Position numbers and translations under genes: made by a program
Notes under the pieces: model-generated
Database searches by the model: none
The model's input: the letters and a program-made list of their open reading frames with translations, nothing else
Told to the model about the DNA's origin: nothing
Part shown: positions 25,208 through 35,975 of the stretch, piece after piece
Layout of the letters: every line of letters starts with the position of its first letter
How positions within the stretch are numbered: the stretch's first letter is position 1
DNA from: Acanthaster planci
Taxonomy: Eukaryota; Echinodermata; Asteroidea; Valvatida; Acanthasteridae
NCBI RefSeq assembly: GCF_001949145.1
Contig: NW_019091460.1
Coordinates: forward strand, 1-64,000
Direction of reading: 5' to 3'
DNA length: 64,000 bases

Positions 25208-25737
25208 TAAAGAGCACCTCTAAGGAAACATGTTTTTCTGATTTTATCTGTAAAAATAAATGTGGGAGCATCCAAATCAAATTAGAGTCATTTGTCTTCA
25301 GAGCAAGCTTAGAAGGTTTTTTTCTGTTTATACCAAGATGAGAATTCCGAATGCAACCTAGATTGCGTCATTGGGAGAGAAAACAGAGAAAGCAAGGGGA
25401 ACCTTCACCTTGTGTTTGCAGTGGATAAATCCTTGCGCGTGCCAACCAATAGCTACATGCAATGTTTGGCATGCACAAGCATAACAAGGGGTTATCCACT
25501 ATGAACACAGGCCAAGGGTTCCCCTCATTTTCTGTTTTCTCCAAATGACACAATCTACATTCAGAACTCGCATCTTGGCATGAACAGAAAAAGCTCATTA
25601 CATTTGAGCTCTGATGTGTCTTAAGACAAATGACACTGCGTTCGATTTGGATGCATGGTCCATATTTATTGAAACAGATAAAATCACATGAATCAGAGAA
25701 ACATGTTTACCTAGAGGTGCTCTTTAAGAAATTGTAA
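25208..25737. mobile_element. 530-bp palindromic foldback element, TTAA-flanked (family member 1)
   Basis: The whole element is a long imperfect palindrome. TTAA-AGAGCACCTCTAAGG at the left is mirrored by CTAGAGGTGCTCT-TTAA at the right. Inward, AAACATGTTT, GATTTTATCTGT, AAATGACTCTAATTTGATTT, CCAAGATG and TTATCCACT all have inverted partners, giving arms of about 260 bp. It is upstream of EMSY coding exon 1. A related shorter copy is at 41399-41723. Confidence 0.85.
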
Positions 25738-26489
25738 CGTGTGTAACGTGCGTATAGTCACCAGGTCCCTAATTTCGACACCTACATGTATTGTCTAGTC
25801 TGATTGGTTTTCGCAGTAGCCTAAGTGGCAAAATAAGGCCTTCAAGTTTAAGTTGAGTTCTAAGAACCTAAATGACCTGCCGGGTCGTTCTAATCAGCAT
25901 CAACACACCGTCAACATGGGCCAACACATTGATAGTAAGGTCAATACACCGTCAACACTTCCAAAATGCAATGAAAAGAGGAAACAGACGTATAAAACTG
26001 TAATGTGTATGCCTAGGAATAATTTCTATTTAATCAAGTTTACTTTCAATAATTAAATTAGATGGGAGTTTTATGGACTTATTATGGAGGGTGTTATTTT
26101 TGTGAAAAAAATGGCTTTTTTTCCCCACAAATGTCGCCCACTGTTGTTAGCCAAATTGTATTTTACTTATTTTCAGCATGTTTAGGCATTATATTGCTAT
26201 CGAATTGCGTTTCTGTTAACTTAAAACGTGATTTGGGTGTGTTGAAGTTGCGTTGACGTTAATATCATGTGTTGACGTTATCTACATGTAGTACGACCAT
26301 ATCATGACGACCGGACCTGCAATTGACGGTCACGCACATTAGGCCTAACCACGCAAACGTTAATCATTGTGGGCTGACGGGCAATTTTGTTCTTACCTTA
26401 GCATGCTTAGTACAAATTAATGACTTACCAATATCACAATATCGATGACAAATTCATATGAAAGATAGGCCTACAATCGGATCGGGCAC

Positions 26490-26735
26490 TCTTCTGAGCA
26501 CGTTTGGCCGCCATTAGCGCGGTATGCGCCAGTAGTGCAATGCGTGCGATAGCCGAGTGTCAAGATAAAGCCCGCCACCAGAGGGTTGATACGTGCAAGT
26601 TGAGCTAGCCCCCCCCCCCCGTCCCCAGCATATGCACAGCCTCATCCTTATGATTATATGCTGCTCGTTCCAAAGTTCAATCAACCGTGATCAATGATTC
26701 CTGACGAAGCTTATTTCCGACAAGATGGCAAACTT
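26490..26735. promoter_or_regulatory. Probable divergent promoter region between EMSY (-) and the sulfurtransferase gene (+)
   Basis: A YY1-type core, AATGGCGGC, lies on the minus strand at 26507-26515. The plus-strand start codon is in CAAGATGGCAA (26721-26731), also YY1-like. The stretch is more GC-rich than its surroundings and contains a C10 run near 26610. No TATA box is evident. A head-to-head CpG/YY1 promoter is inferred; transcription start sites cannot be seen. Confidence 0.4.
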
Positions 26736-29327
26736 TGTTCATCGGTTTCCCATTCGTGTTATCACTAAAGTGTCAAAGAGATTGCAGCGCAATTATTATT
26801 CTAATCATGGTTCACCTGTCTTGAGCTGCCACCCTCCGTAAGTCCCTATTTCCTTGCTCTTATTACGCCCCAACATGCCCCACTACAGCGTCACGTAGCG
26901 TCACAAAGAGCTACTGGCAGTAGTAGTGCAAGTGGATGGACATGTACATATGTAGTCGCATTCGGCTAAGCCAACAATTATTGGCCAATTTCTAAAGAAC
27001 ACAGCCTCTTATCTGCCTATGGTGTGTGCACAGAGTGTCACGTGATGTCCATAATACATTTTTGGAGAACTTTCCAAAGCACCAAAAGTAATTTATAGAG
27101 AAAGTCTGCAATTCAAGGGAATGCATCTCTGCATTCTCAAAGAAAACTGGAAAATCGTTTAAAAAAAAGGCTACACTATCTAAAGTGAAATAGGCCGCTG
27201 TACCGGTATGTGCCCCATTTTAAAATGGCTGGAGACCTTGATGGTGACCATCAGACATGAGCCTTTTCATGATACTTGACAGACCATTATAGGCCTAAAT
27301 AGGATCTGCCAAAATAGGGGTTGTCAGTGGGAGGAAAAAGTGGGAGAAGGCCAACGTCTCCTCTTCCAGCATCAGTGCCTATGACAATGATCCTAAGTAA
27401 TCTCAGCACGGATACACATGCAGCTCAAACATCTGTGCCAAAGGTTACACTCCAGGATGTACTACATGTAGTTCTAATACTACTGCTTGTTAGGCCGCCA
27501 GGCCATTATCACAGCTCTACCAGATCTGGCTTGGATGGTTTTTTTTTTTCCAAGAATATTTGTTTACAAAATAATTATTAACCAGTCATTTGCTGTATAA
27601 GTTGTCAATTTGGTATCAAATTGCATTTTGCAAAATATGTGTTAATGAAGGGCATGATCTGTTTACATGCATGTTTCATTACTACAGACATATCCAATCC
27701 CATCAAATGATAAACATCAATCCACTGGTGAAGATACTGCAGACATCCCCTTCATATCTGGCTGTGAAATGTACGTATACATGTGTACATCAGTGCTGTC
27801 ATCAGTGATTCTTTTAAATTTAATCAGTGACAAATGATGAAAATGTTAACTGTGGTACTATGATGTAAATGTAGTGGTAAACATGCATGCATCTCCATTT
27901 CCCATTGTTCAAAGTTGTATTCCCCCCACACATAGTGGTGTCAAGATTAATATTTCTGATTGTACTCACCGTTTCACATCATATACACATAGGTGCACAC
28001 CAACTTCAGTTCATCAATTTCTTGAGCAGTGATTCTGCTATTCTTGATGAAGATGACATCAATGTCTATTATGACAGTTTGGTGAAGCGCATCAACAGTG
28101 GTGATATACAACTTATCGATGTCAGAGAACCAGCAGAGCTTGCAGAATTTGGACAAATTACTAATTCTGTCAATATCCCATGTAAGTTTGTCGTAATTAG
28201 AAGCTTACTTATGCATGTTACAATTGTCTCATAAAATGTGTTCCGCTCTTTTTAATTTTGTAGATTTATTGCTTTAGATGAGGTGGTGTGTAAATGGGAT
28301 GGAGAACTTTAGAGTTAGTGGGGGCATAGTTATGGATATAGCATGGATGTTGGTCAAGGGTCAAGCACTTTCTGGGGTGGGGGGATAGCACTCATCAGCA
28401 AACTTACAAATGACCGATGGTGGGAGCAGTTAATTTTGAGGTTTTCTCAAGCAATTTGGCGATTTGGATCCCGTTTCTCGTTTCATTTCTTGATCTTTTT
28501 TCCTTTGTTTTCCTTTTTTGTTGATTTCGTTTTGGGCGAGGGGGACATAATGCCGGGTTTTCCTTATTTTACTCTGCATGGTATTTTTCCAACTTTATTT
28601 TGTTGTACTGTAATTTCAGTCTGAAGTTTCAAATTTCAAAGTGAACTGTTTTTGTGCTTTTTCTCCAGTGGGTGACTTAGCAGATGCACTGAAGTTGCCT
28701 GAAGATAAGTTCCAGGACAAATATCAATGCAGTAAACCCAAATCTAGAGATGATAACATTGTATTCCACTGCAGGAGTGGGAAGCGCAGTCAGACAGCAG
28801 TGAACATTGCCAAAGAGATTGGATATTCTAAGTTAGTATCATTAAATGCAGCACAGAAATGTACTGAAATGCCTTGGACGGTGTCACATTTGCCCCAACA
28901 GAAAAAACTCTGTGCATCTTCTGAACACTTTCTCCAAACAATTAAGAGTTTTAACATGCCCAATTTTCATTTTAACATGTAAAGTCTGAAATAAGCTTTC
29001 AAAAATTGGCTCTCTCAGAATGATCTATCTCCTTTGAATAAATGCATGTTTGAATGTGCAGTGTACATGTACGTCAAATTGTGGCATCTGTCATAAAGCC
29101 TGATAAGTGAAACAGAGTCAGTCATATAGTATACATGACATTTACATGTGTCTCTGTTCTTGAGATAATTTAAAAAGTGAAAGTGTATAGTACAGTATTT
29201 GTCATTTCCTGATTTAGTTTGTGAATATGTCCTTAAAATGTTCCATTATGTTTTGGTCTTCAGGGCACGCCACTTTCCAGGGGGCTGGCTACAGTGGGCT
29301 GAGAAGAACAATCTTCCCTTTGCATGA
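26725..29327 (+). CDS. Mitochondrial-type rhodanese-domain sulfurtransferase (TSTD1/TSTD3-like), 5 exons
   Basis: Exons 26725-26837, 27688-27770, 27993-28181, 28669-28831 and 29264-29327 join in frame (phases 2, 1, 1, 2) to give 203 aa. Single-domain rhodaneses move sulfane sulfur from thiosulfate to acceptors such as glutathione. The N-terminus MANFVHRFPIRVITKVSKRL is basic, amphipathic and lacks acidic residues, as in a mitochondrial presequence. The rhodanese fold runs from about residue 80 (INSGDIQLIDVREPAELAEF) through LGDLADALKLPEDKF to the active loop HCRSGKRS (catalytic Cys) and ends ARHFPGGWLQWAEKN. The length and the single active Cys fit TSTD1/TSTD3 better than two-domain TST/MPST. 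An AATAAA at 29336 lies just after the stop. Exon 2 is short and rests on splice phase alone; the rest is secure. Confidence 0.85.
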
Positions 29328-29341
29328 AAGCTGAAAATAAA

Positions 29342-30865
29342 GTGACCCATGAAGACTTAAGACAGAAGATTAACACGTTGATAAACTGCTCTTCCACGAG
29401 ACTGAAAATGAGTTATTAACCTTCTAAAAATCATGTGTTACAAAACATGAAAATGCATCAAGGGTTTGTGCTTTAATGTGCATTTTGTTTCCTGATGAAC
29501 TGAACGTGCCAAACTGTGGATGTACAATCAACATCTGTGACTTCTTGCAAAGCTTGTGGATGTACATGTTAAATACCACACGTAGCCTGTGTTACATGCT
29601 GTCTTAGCAAAAGGTTTGAAATGAATCTTTTCTATAAATACATGTATACCACCAAAATTGCTTTTTTGTGAACAGTGAACTTTATTTAAATTCCACGATA
29701 GCGAAATTCATATACATCTTGAAATGAGATACATGTACCAAAGTTTCAATAAGTCCATGTAAATTACATGTAGTTGGACTCTAGAATCTTGTGTTCGTTG
29801 TTGCAGGGTCTTATTTGCTCTTTTACAGTCATGAACAAAGACAGCAACAGATCTGCCTCTTAGAAAATGATTTTTAACCAGAATTCGGCATACAATGCAT
29901 GAAAGATGCCAAAAAAGGAAATACTATTACAATAATTACCACAGCGACTTTAAGCAAGTTGCTGGAATTAGAATCAATGTACATGTATTCATTCATGTAT
30001 CTGCCCTTAGTCTTTCTTTGGTACATGTACATTTATTACCCTCATATCTATATGCCTTCAAACCATTGTAACTGCAGAGACTGACTTCATCATGTTAGGT
30101 ATTTACACAACAAAATCTGAAGTGTTTTCAAGAATATCTGTTTGTACAATTTACATTCCCACAACTTTCTTTGTGTTGCCTTAGAATTTTAATATCAACA
30201 CTTCTTCATATGTACACAAAGAATTTCATGTTTGTAGTTAAAATTGTTATTAAACGTCTTGGACAGTAGACATTTGAATTCCTGGAGAAGACTTTTTCAT
30301 GCATTAGAGGTTAATTACAGGAGACTCCATTAAAGCTTGCTTATTTGGACGGGTCTTTTGGAAAGTGTCATACAGGAAGAGACAGGATTAATAATTTGTT
30401 GACGAGCTATATGTGAAAGTTTGTCATCCATCAAAGAGCTATATAATTGGTAGCTACACTTTAAATCACCCACTGTAAAGACTGCATAAATACATGTTTA
30501 CACATCAGAAATATAACAAGTATGAGCACTTCATTAGGAGTACCAAGATAAATTGCTATCAAATGCGTCAGAAGCTCACAGCAATGAAAAATTTAAAGAA
30601 CTTCACAGTTAGTTATGAATGCAACTGCTAACGACAAATTACTTATTTGGAATTAAGTAACAGTTTTGATTATAAAACAACTGCTAAATTTACTTCTACA
30701 ACTGATGCACTTGGAACTTCCAAAATTTCTGTCATCAGGCATCTACATGTATGATGTTACTATGTTGACCAATGAAAAAAAAATGGTAGTTGCTTTACAA
30801 TGAACATGGCATGGGTAATGCTCTTAGAACTTAAATTCAGGTACATGAACTGTTCATTTCGGTGG
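29342..30865. other. Intergenic between convergent genes, 3' UTR sequence likely
   Basis: No coding signal. It separates the stop codons of the sulfurtransferase (+) and PACRG (-), so 3' untranslated sequence of both genes is expected here. Confidence 0.5.
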
Positions 30866-33609
30866 TTAGTTCAGAATTGATGACTCATATGTTGGCACCA
30901 TGTACTTGATATTGATGAAAGCATCTTCACCACCATGCTTCTCAAGTGCTGCTAAGGTTTCTTCGATAAGATCACCGATGTTCTCCCTCTTTTGCTGCCC
31001 ATAGTCAATGCCATCTCCAATGTTCAGATTCATGTTTTTGAAGATATTGAGGATTGGAAGGATCTGTCTATAATATGGAACAAGCGCCTCTCCAGCCAGG
31101 TCAGCTGATATCACCAATTGCTGTAGAACTTTAAAGGTAGTACAAAGGACCTTTCGGCTTCGCAAACTCAGAGCTTCTTTGATAGGCATGATTAGCTGGG
31201 GGATAACTGGTACAATTCTGCTCCCACCATGCTCCAACAAGTCATGAACTCCTTGTCTGGCGAAAAACTCATAGGGGTGAGTGGTTTCCTTTAACCCATC
31301 GAAGAACAGTGGAAGGTAGTGATGATAATCAAGTTTGTCTATCTCAATCTGGGAAAAATGGTAGAGAAAGAGGAAACATGTTCAGGGCAATTTGGCAAAC
31401 AAAAGGCCGAGTTCATCAGGGCACTACATGTACATAGGTTGGGGCCACAATCAGTCGATCAGCTTATTCACTTTGCACTTTATAAGCAAAGACAATTGAG
31501 GGTAAAATTATCAACAGATAATGCAAGGTTGATTTATCATGTATATGAATATGGCCCATACTTCCAGAACTGTAAGATTTCTGCAAATCTTACAGATAGA
31601 CATGAACAAAGAGCCATTGGAAAGTTTCGGCTATTTCAAGTAAACAGACTTTCACCCTGAGGCTTTACACCAAAGAAGACTTGGAAGAATGACTAGCAGT
31701 ACTGATCACTGGGTTGAGAGGACATCAGTAGTATGACAGCTTAACCAATTACAATTGTGCTGCTATTGGTCAAATTGTATCTCTTATAGAGTCTAAGGCA
31801 GGGACCAATTACAGCGTACCTTTCATTTGACGGCATAGGCCACTAACACGTGTTTCTGGGAGGACCATGTTTCACCCATAGAGATATTGTTGCATCTAAA
31901 TCTTGCTACGCGTATTTGAAAAGAGCAGTCAGCAAAAAATTTAAGTATTGTGCGTGTGTCGAGTGAAAACGGTTGGATTTTGACAGATTTTGAAGTAAGA
32001 AATAGCATTGAAACCCCCAAACTGTTTGACATTGGCATTTATGGAAGCCAGTAGGTGACGACAGAGGTATTTTAGGTGAGTCTTTAAAATTTTTGAGAAC
32101 TGTTTTAATCTTATTAAATGAACACAGTGGAGCGTTAGTATGACGATCCTGTCCAAAATCGTAAATGAGGAATACTAACGCTCTACTTAGTAGAGCTAGA
32201 GTTGCCCTACTTCAGGATCTCGAAGGCACTAATTCTTTGATACTCCGTGTGCCTTTGAGGTGTGAAGGTTTACATGGCGTCGTAAACCTATGGGCATTTG
32301 GAATCAAATTTTTGTGGTGCACAGGGTTTGCGGCCCTAAAAAGCTATTAAACCAAATTTTCCCCTGTCAGCAAAGCTGATTTATTTTCACGTCTTAAAAA
32401 GCAGGCAAACAAAGTTTCAGAGCATGAGATGGAGTATTTTTGAAGAAAAACAAGATTTTTGGTCACCAATTTCACGCTCCCACCCGTTGACTGTCGCTCC
32501 ATTCAAGCCGTTCACACTTATCAGACTGCGATTCGTTGAGCCCACCAATGACCGCGCTTGCTCCGCATCTTGGCTTGGCCATTTTCAGTGGCGGGGGATG
32601 ACATCTTGTGTTGTTTTCATCGTGGGACTGTCCTGGCTGATGTTGTGACCTGGAAACACACATCGGGAGAGATGTGCTGCGCCTTGCATGATGTTATCCC
32701 CCGCCACCGAAAATGGTCGAGCCAAAATGCGGTGCAAGCACGGTCACTGGTGGGCTCAACAAATGTGCACTCTGATAAACACGAACAGCATGAATGAAGC
32801 GACAGTCAATGGGTGGAAGCGAGGAATTGGCGGGCAAAAAACTTGTTTTTCTACAAAAATAGGCCTACTCCGTTTCATGCTCTGAAACTCTGTCCGTTTA
32901 TCAGCTTTGCTGACAGGGAAAAATTTGGTTTAACAGCATTTTTAGGGCCGCAAGCCATGTTCACCACAAAAATTTGATTCTAAAACCTCATCAGTCATAG
33001 CATTACGGCGCCATGTAAACCGTCACACCTTGAAGGCACCTGGGCACACCGAGTATCACTGACTTAGTGCCTTTGAATTCTCGAAGTAGAGTTGCCTATG
33101 GTACAAGTCGTCCAAGGCACGAGTCGCCCAAGGTACAAGTCGACTCGAAAGCAGTACAGTGGCAGTGCTGTTCAGTCTTCCAAGCTGCGAGAAGGCAACT
33201 AATGTAATTCACAGGCTTTATCATTTAATTAATTACACTGGAGGAAAATTCTGCACTCGCGTATGGCCATAAATCACCTTGTCTTGAACATGTTAGAACT
33301 GAGGCCTAAAGCTAATAGTAATAACCTAACGTCCGAGGTCAGGACACTGTGACCTATTCTGGTGCCTACCTTCCAAGCGATCTTGTTCCCTTTTGTGTCG
33401 TGCTCAAGAGCAATTGGGAAATCACCTCGTTCGTAAAATTTCCTAAATGCTGTGGGTCTCCCCTCCTGCTCCACGAACGCACCTGCCTTAGGTGGACAGA
33501 CAACTTTAGCATTTTTCATTTGTGATTGGATGGTGAAAGCTTCCGCTACGATCTCTTTATCATCACTACGTTTACTCGTCAACTTGGTTTTTCGCCTTGC
33601 AACTTCCAT
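30866..33609 (-). CDS. PACRG: Parkin co-regulated gene protein, PACRG (2 exons)
   Basis: Exons 33370-33609 and 30866-31348 join in phase 0 to give 240 aa, close to vertebrate PACRG. The protein is a helical-repeat inner-junction component bridging A- and B-tubules of ciliary and flagellar doublet microtubules. Recognisable blocks are [81 protein letters not shown] and [15 protein letters not shown] at the C-terminus. The basic N-terminus ([17 protein letters not shown]) precedes [14 protein letters not shown]. The start at 33609 is the first Met of the open exon. No parkin gene lies upstream in this window, unlike the head-to-head pair of vertebrates. The intron carries a 0.9-kb foldback element. 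Confidence 0.97.
32128..32186. repeat. Short inverted repeat in the PACRG intron
   Basis: GTGGAGCGTTAGTAT near 32129 is mirrored by ATACTAACGCTCTAC ending near 32186, enclosing about 30 bp. It directly abuts the left arm of the foldback element at 32199 and might be a separate tiny element. Confidence 0.65.
32199..33110. mobile_element. 0.9-kb foldback (long inverted repeat) element in the PACRG intron
   Basis: Two arms of about 410 bp face each other. The left arm begins near TTGCCCTACTTCAGGATCTC and the right arm ends with the inverted equivalent near TTCTCGAAGTAGAGTTGCC. Matched inner blocks include GGTTTACATGGCG, GTCAGCAAAGCTGAT, GACTGTCGCT and GGCGGGGGATGACATC. The loop of about 75 bp spans roughly 32612-32687. 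Arm identity looks high (about 80-85% by eye). No transposase; a non-autonomous foldback or MITE is the likeliest reading. Confidence 0.85.
33097..33150. repeat. 17-bp tandem repeat, about 3 copies
   Basis: The words GGTACAAGTCGTCCAA, GGCACGAGTCGCCCAA and GGTACAAGTCGACTCG follow in tandem at the outer edge of the foldback element's right arm. Confidence 0.8.
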
Positions 33610-35975
33610 ACCGAAAAACGTCAGAATTACAATACAGTCAGTATTTTCACTTAGAAGAAACCACAAGTTTTAGCGTTACAAAACGGAAGACAGCATTAGG
33701 TTCTTGCCAGGTAGTTTCACCAACGCTCAGAAAGCGCTGTTTCCAGATCTGTGCTCAGCGGTAAAATGGCGACAGCGACGTATTATTATTATTATTGACG
33801 GGCGTTGTCACGCACGCACGGCCGGCCACATACACGATGCACGTACTGTACAACAAACATACAGTGGCTATGGCAACCAGCCACTGGTTTCTGACGTACT
33901 GCAGGGTAAGTGCAACGTAAGGTGGTACCCGGCGCAATAGTTTTCTACGCGCCGTACGTATGGTACTACATGTACATGTGCTGTACATATAATTATGTAC
34001 ATGTGCAATGTATATGTACTGTACATGCTGTACAACCTACTACTAAGACTCGACTGACTACTAAGCACGCCGCGTCACATGCACTTGTGGCTTTTGTCTT
34101 CGTGTATGGCGTTTTCTAGACCGTTCTGTTGAGTAATGAATAGGGCTGCACGTGGACAGATGGGGCCCAAGGGCGCAATGTGTTGCAAATTCCCCCCCTT
34201 CAAAATATCGTGATCGAGTCACTGCTCAAGGGTCCAGCCGTGGTCAAGCAAAGGCCTACACTGCAGGCTTAGTTAAGTGGTGGGGCTCTGCAATTCAAAA
34301 CGGGCTGGCTGAAGGTCAACAGGGGTAAAAATGGTAGCCTACGTTTTTAAAAACCGGCTTCCAATTTTTCTTCGCTCTTAAGAGAATCCTCATACCTCAC
34401 CCACAGCTGTAAGATGGGGCAACCACTGGTTGTATACGTAATCAAATGAGAATCGGGTAGCTGATTGAAATAAAAACACTACCAACAGACAAGACACACA
34501 AGACCCCACGCACGAGGCACTGTTTAGGAGGTGGAACTGGACGAAACTGATTTCAACATTGATCGAATTTTCAGGTTTATCACGGGTGGATCGAAGAACT
34601 CTCCAGGGGTCAGCCCCGTCAGATTTTTATATTCGATTGTAGCGGACAGGACCCATAGGCGATAACAATGTTGTAATCGAACCCATCACAAGTCCACTCT
34701 GAAGCCAACTCACGCTACTCAAATGAACCGTGACAAAAGCTTTCCTCTCATTGTTCACCCAGTCACTTTTTACTGGTCTTGTGAAAGACCTTGGACTCGA
34801 CTACAACATAGATAGGTAGTGCATCAACCAATACGGATCTAGGATGTCATGAGTTCCATAATCATTTCTGTAATAGTAACTTCATTTTCTACGCGTCGTT
34901 TTAGTGTCAAAGCACAGGTTGATCAATGACCCCCCAAAACTAGATTCACACCTATTTATCATTAAGATAAGGTATCACAGATTTAACAATATCTCGGTAA
35001 AAGTCTGCTGAAAGCACCTATGGTTGGTGGACATAAAACTTCAAGAATGATTTAGCATCTTTTCTAAACTCATACAGCTACAATATATTAAACAGATGGC
35101 AATAATCTGATTCTTCACTCGTCACGCTGCCAGTACATTCATGCTGCTTGCTCTGTATGTATCTTAGTCACATTTTATTTAAAACAGATTTCATTGGAAC
35201 TTCAAATGTACTCAGAGGCATGTACATCCATCCAAAAACAAGATTTAAGAGACAACGTAATTTTTCAACATATTCTTTCGTTTCAGTATACATTTTGCAG
35301 GTTTGTAAAATGTATATGATAGGCAAAAAGCTAAACGACACTTGCTGTTCCTGTGACACAAACTACATGTACATGCATTTACATACTAGGTGGTTGTTTT
35401 CAATTCAACTTGCTGAGTAAATGTTTTTAACTTCGTGAGCATTTACATCACAGGAAAACTAACAATACCTTTGAAAAGGTCCATACTGTTTTCGTTTTTT
35501 TTTTACAAGAAGATCAGAGAATTAAGTAAAATATACATGTAGCAGGAACTAAATACAAAACCATAGCTGTTGGTAGACCAGAACAAATATACACAGTCTT
35601 GTTAGCAACTATCTGCACATATAAATACATGTTAAAGGGTGACAGGTGCAAGCTGTAAAGCTACCGACCTGCATACCATAGGACTGGAGAACACCTTCAC
35701 AGGTTATCATCTCTTCTTCACTTTTCTCTTAGTAAATGTGGTCAGAATGCCTATTTCTGGGTAATGGTTCGAAAGAAAGTTTTCCCTAATTCTTTCAGGG
35801 GAGAGACACTACATAACAGTGCATATCCTTGGCAACTTATACTCAAGAAATCAATGGCATGTACAGGTACATGTACTTTACACTTTTGGGCATAAAACTT
35901 AACGTGCTTAATGAAACCTCTTCTTAATTTTTAAAATTCTTGCAGGAAATTTGCTGATTTAAATTTAGTTTCCCA
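33610..35975. other. Intergenic, PACRG upstream region and ADP-ribosylglycohydrolase 3' flank
   Basis: The part near PACRG is GC-richer and holds AAAATGGCGAC (33764) and the X-box-like site. At 33960-34030 there is a cluster of alternating GTACATGTAC-type words. The rest is AT-rich and shows no exon or gene. Confidence 0.5.
33864..33877 (+). promoter_or_regulatory. RFX X-box-like site upstream of PACRG
   Basis: GTGGCTATGGCAAC fits the X-box consensus GTHNYY-AT-RRNAAC at 13 of 14 positions (the third base differs) and is nearly palindromic. It lies about 255 bp upstream of the PACRG start codon. RFX factors drive ciliary genes through such sites, and PACRG is a ciliary gene. The match is seen; the function is inferred. 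Confidence 0.5.

Noticed and set aside
27321-27581. Plus-strand ORF as an exon of the sulfurtransferase gene
   Set aside because: Its frame and boundaries do not fit the flanking exon phases; exon 27688-27770 does.
33700-35900. A parkin (PRKN) gene head to head with PACRG, as in vertebrates
   Set aside because: No ubiquitin-like N-terminus or RING exons found in the divergent region.
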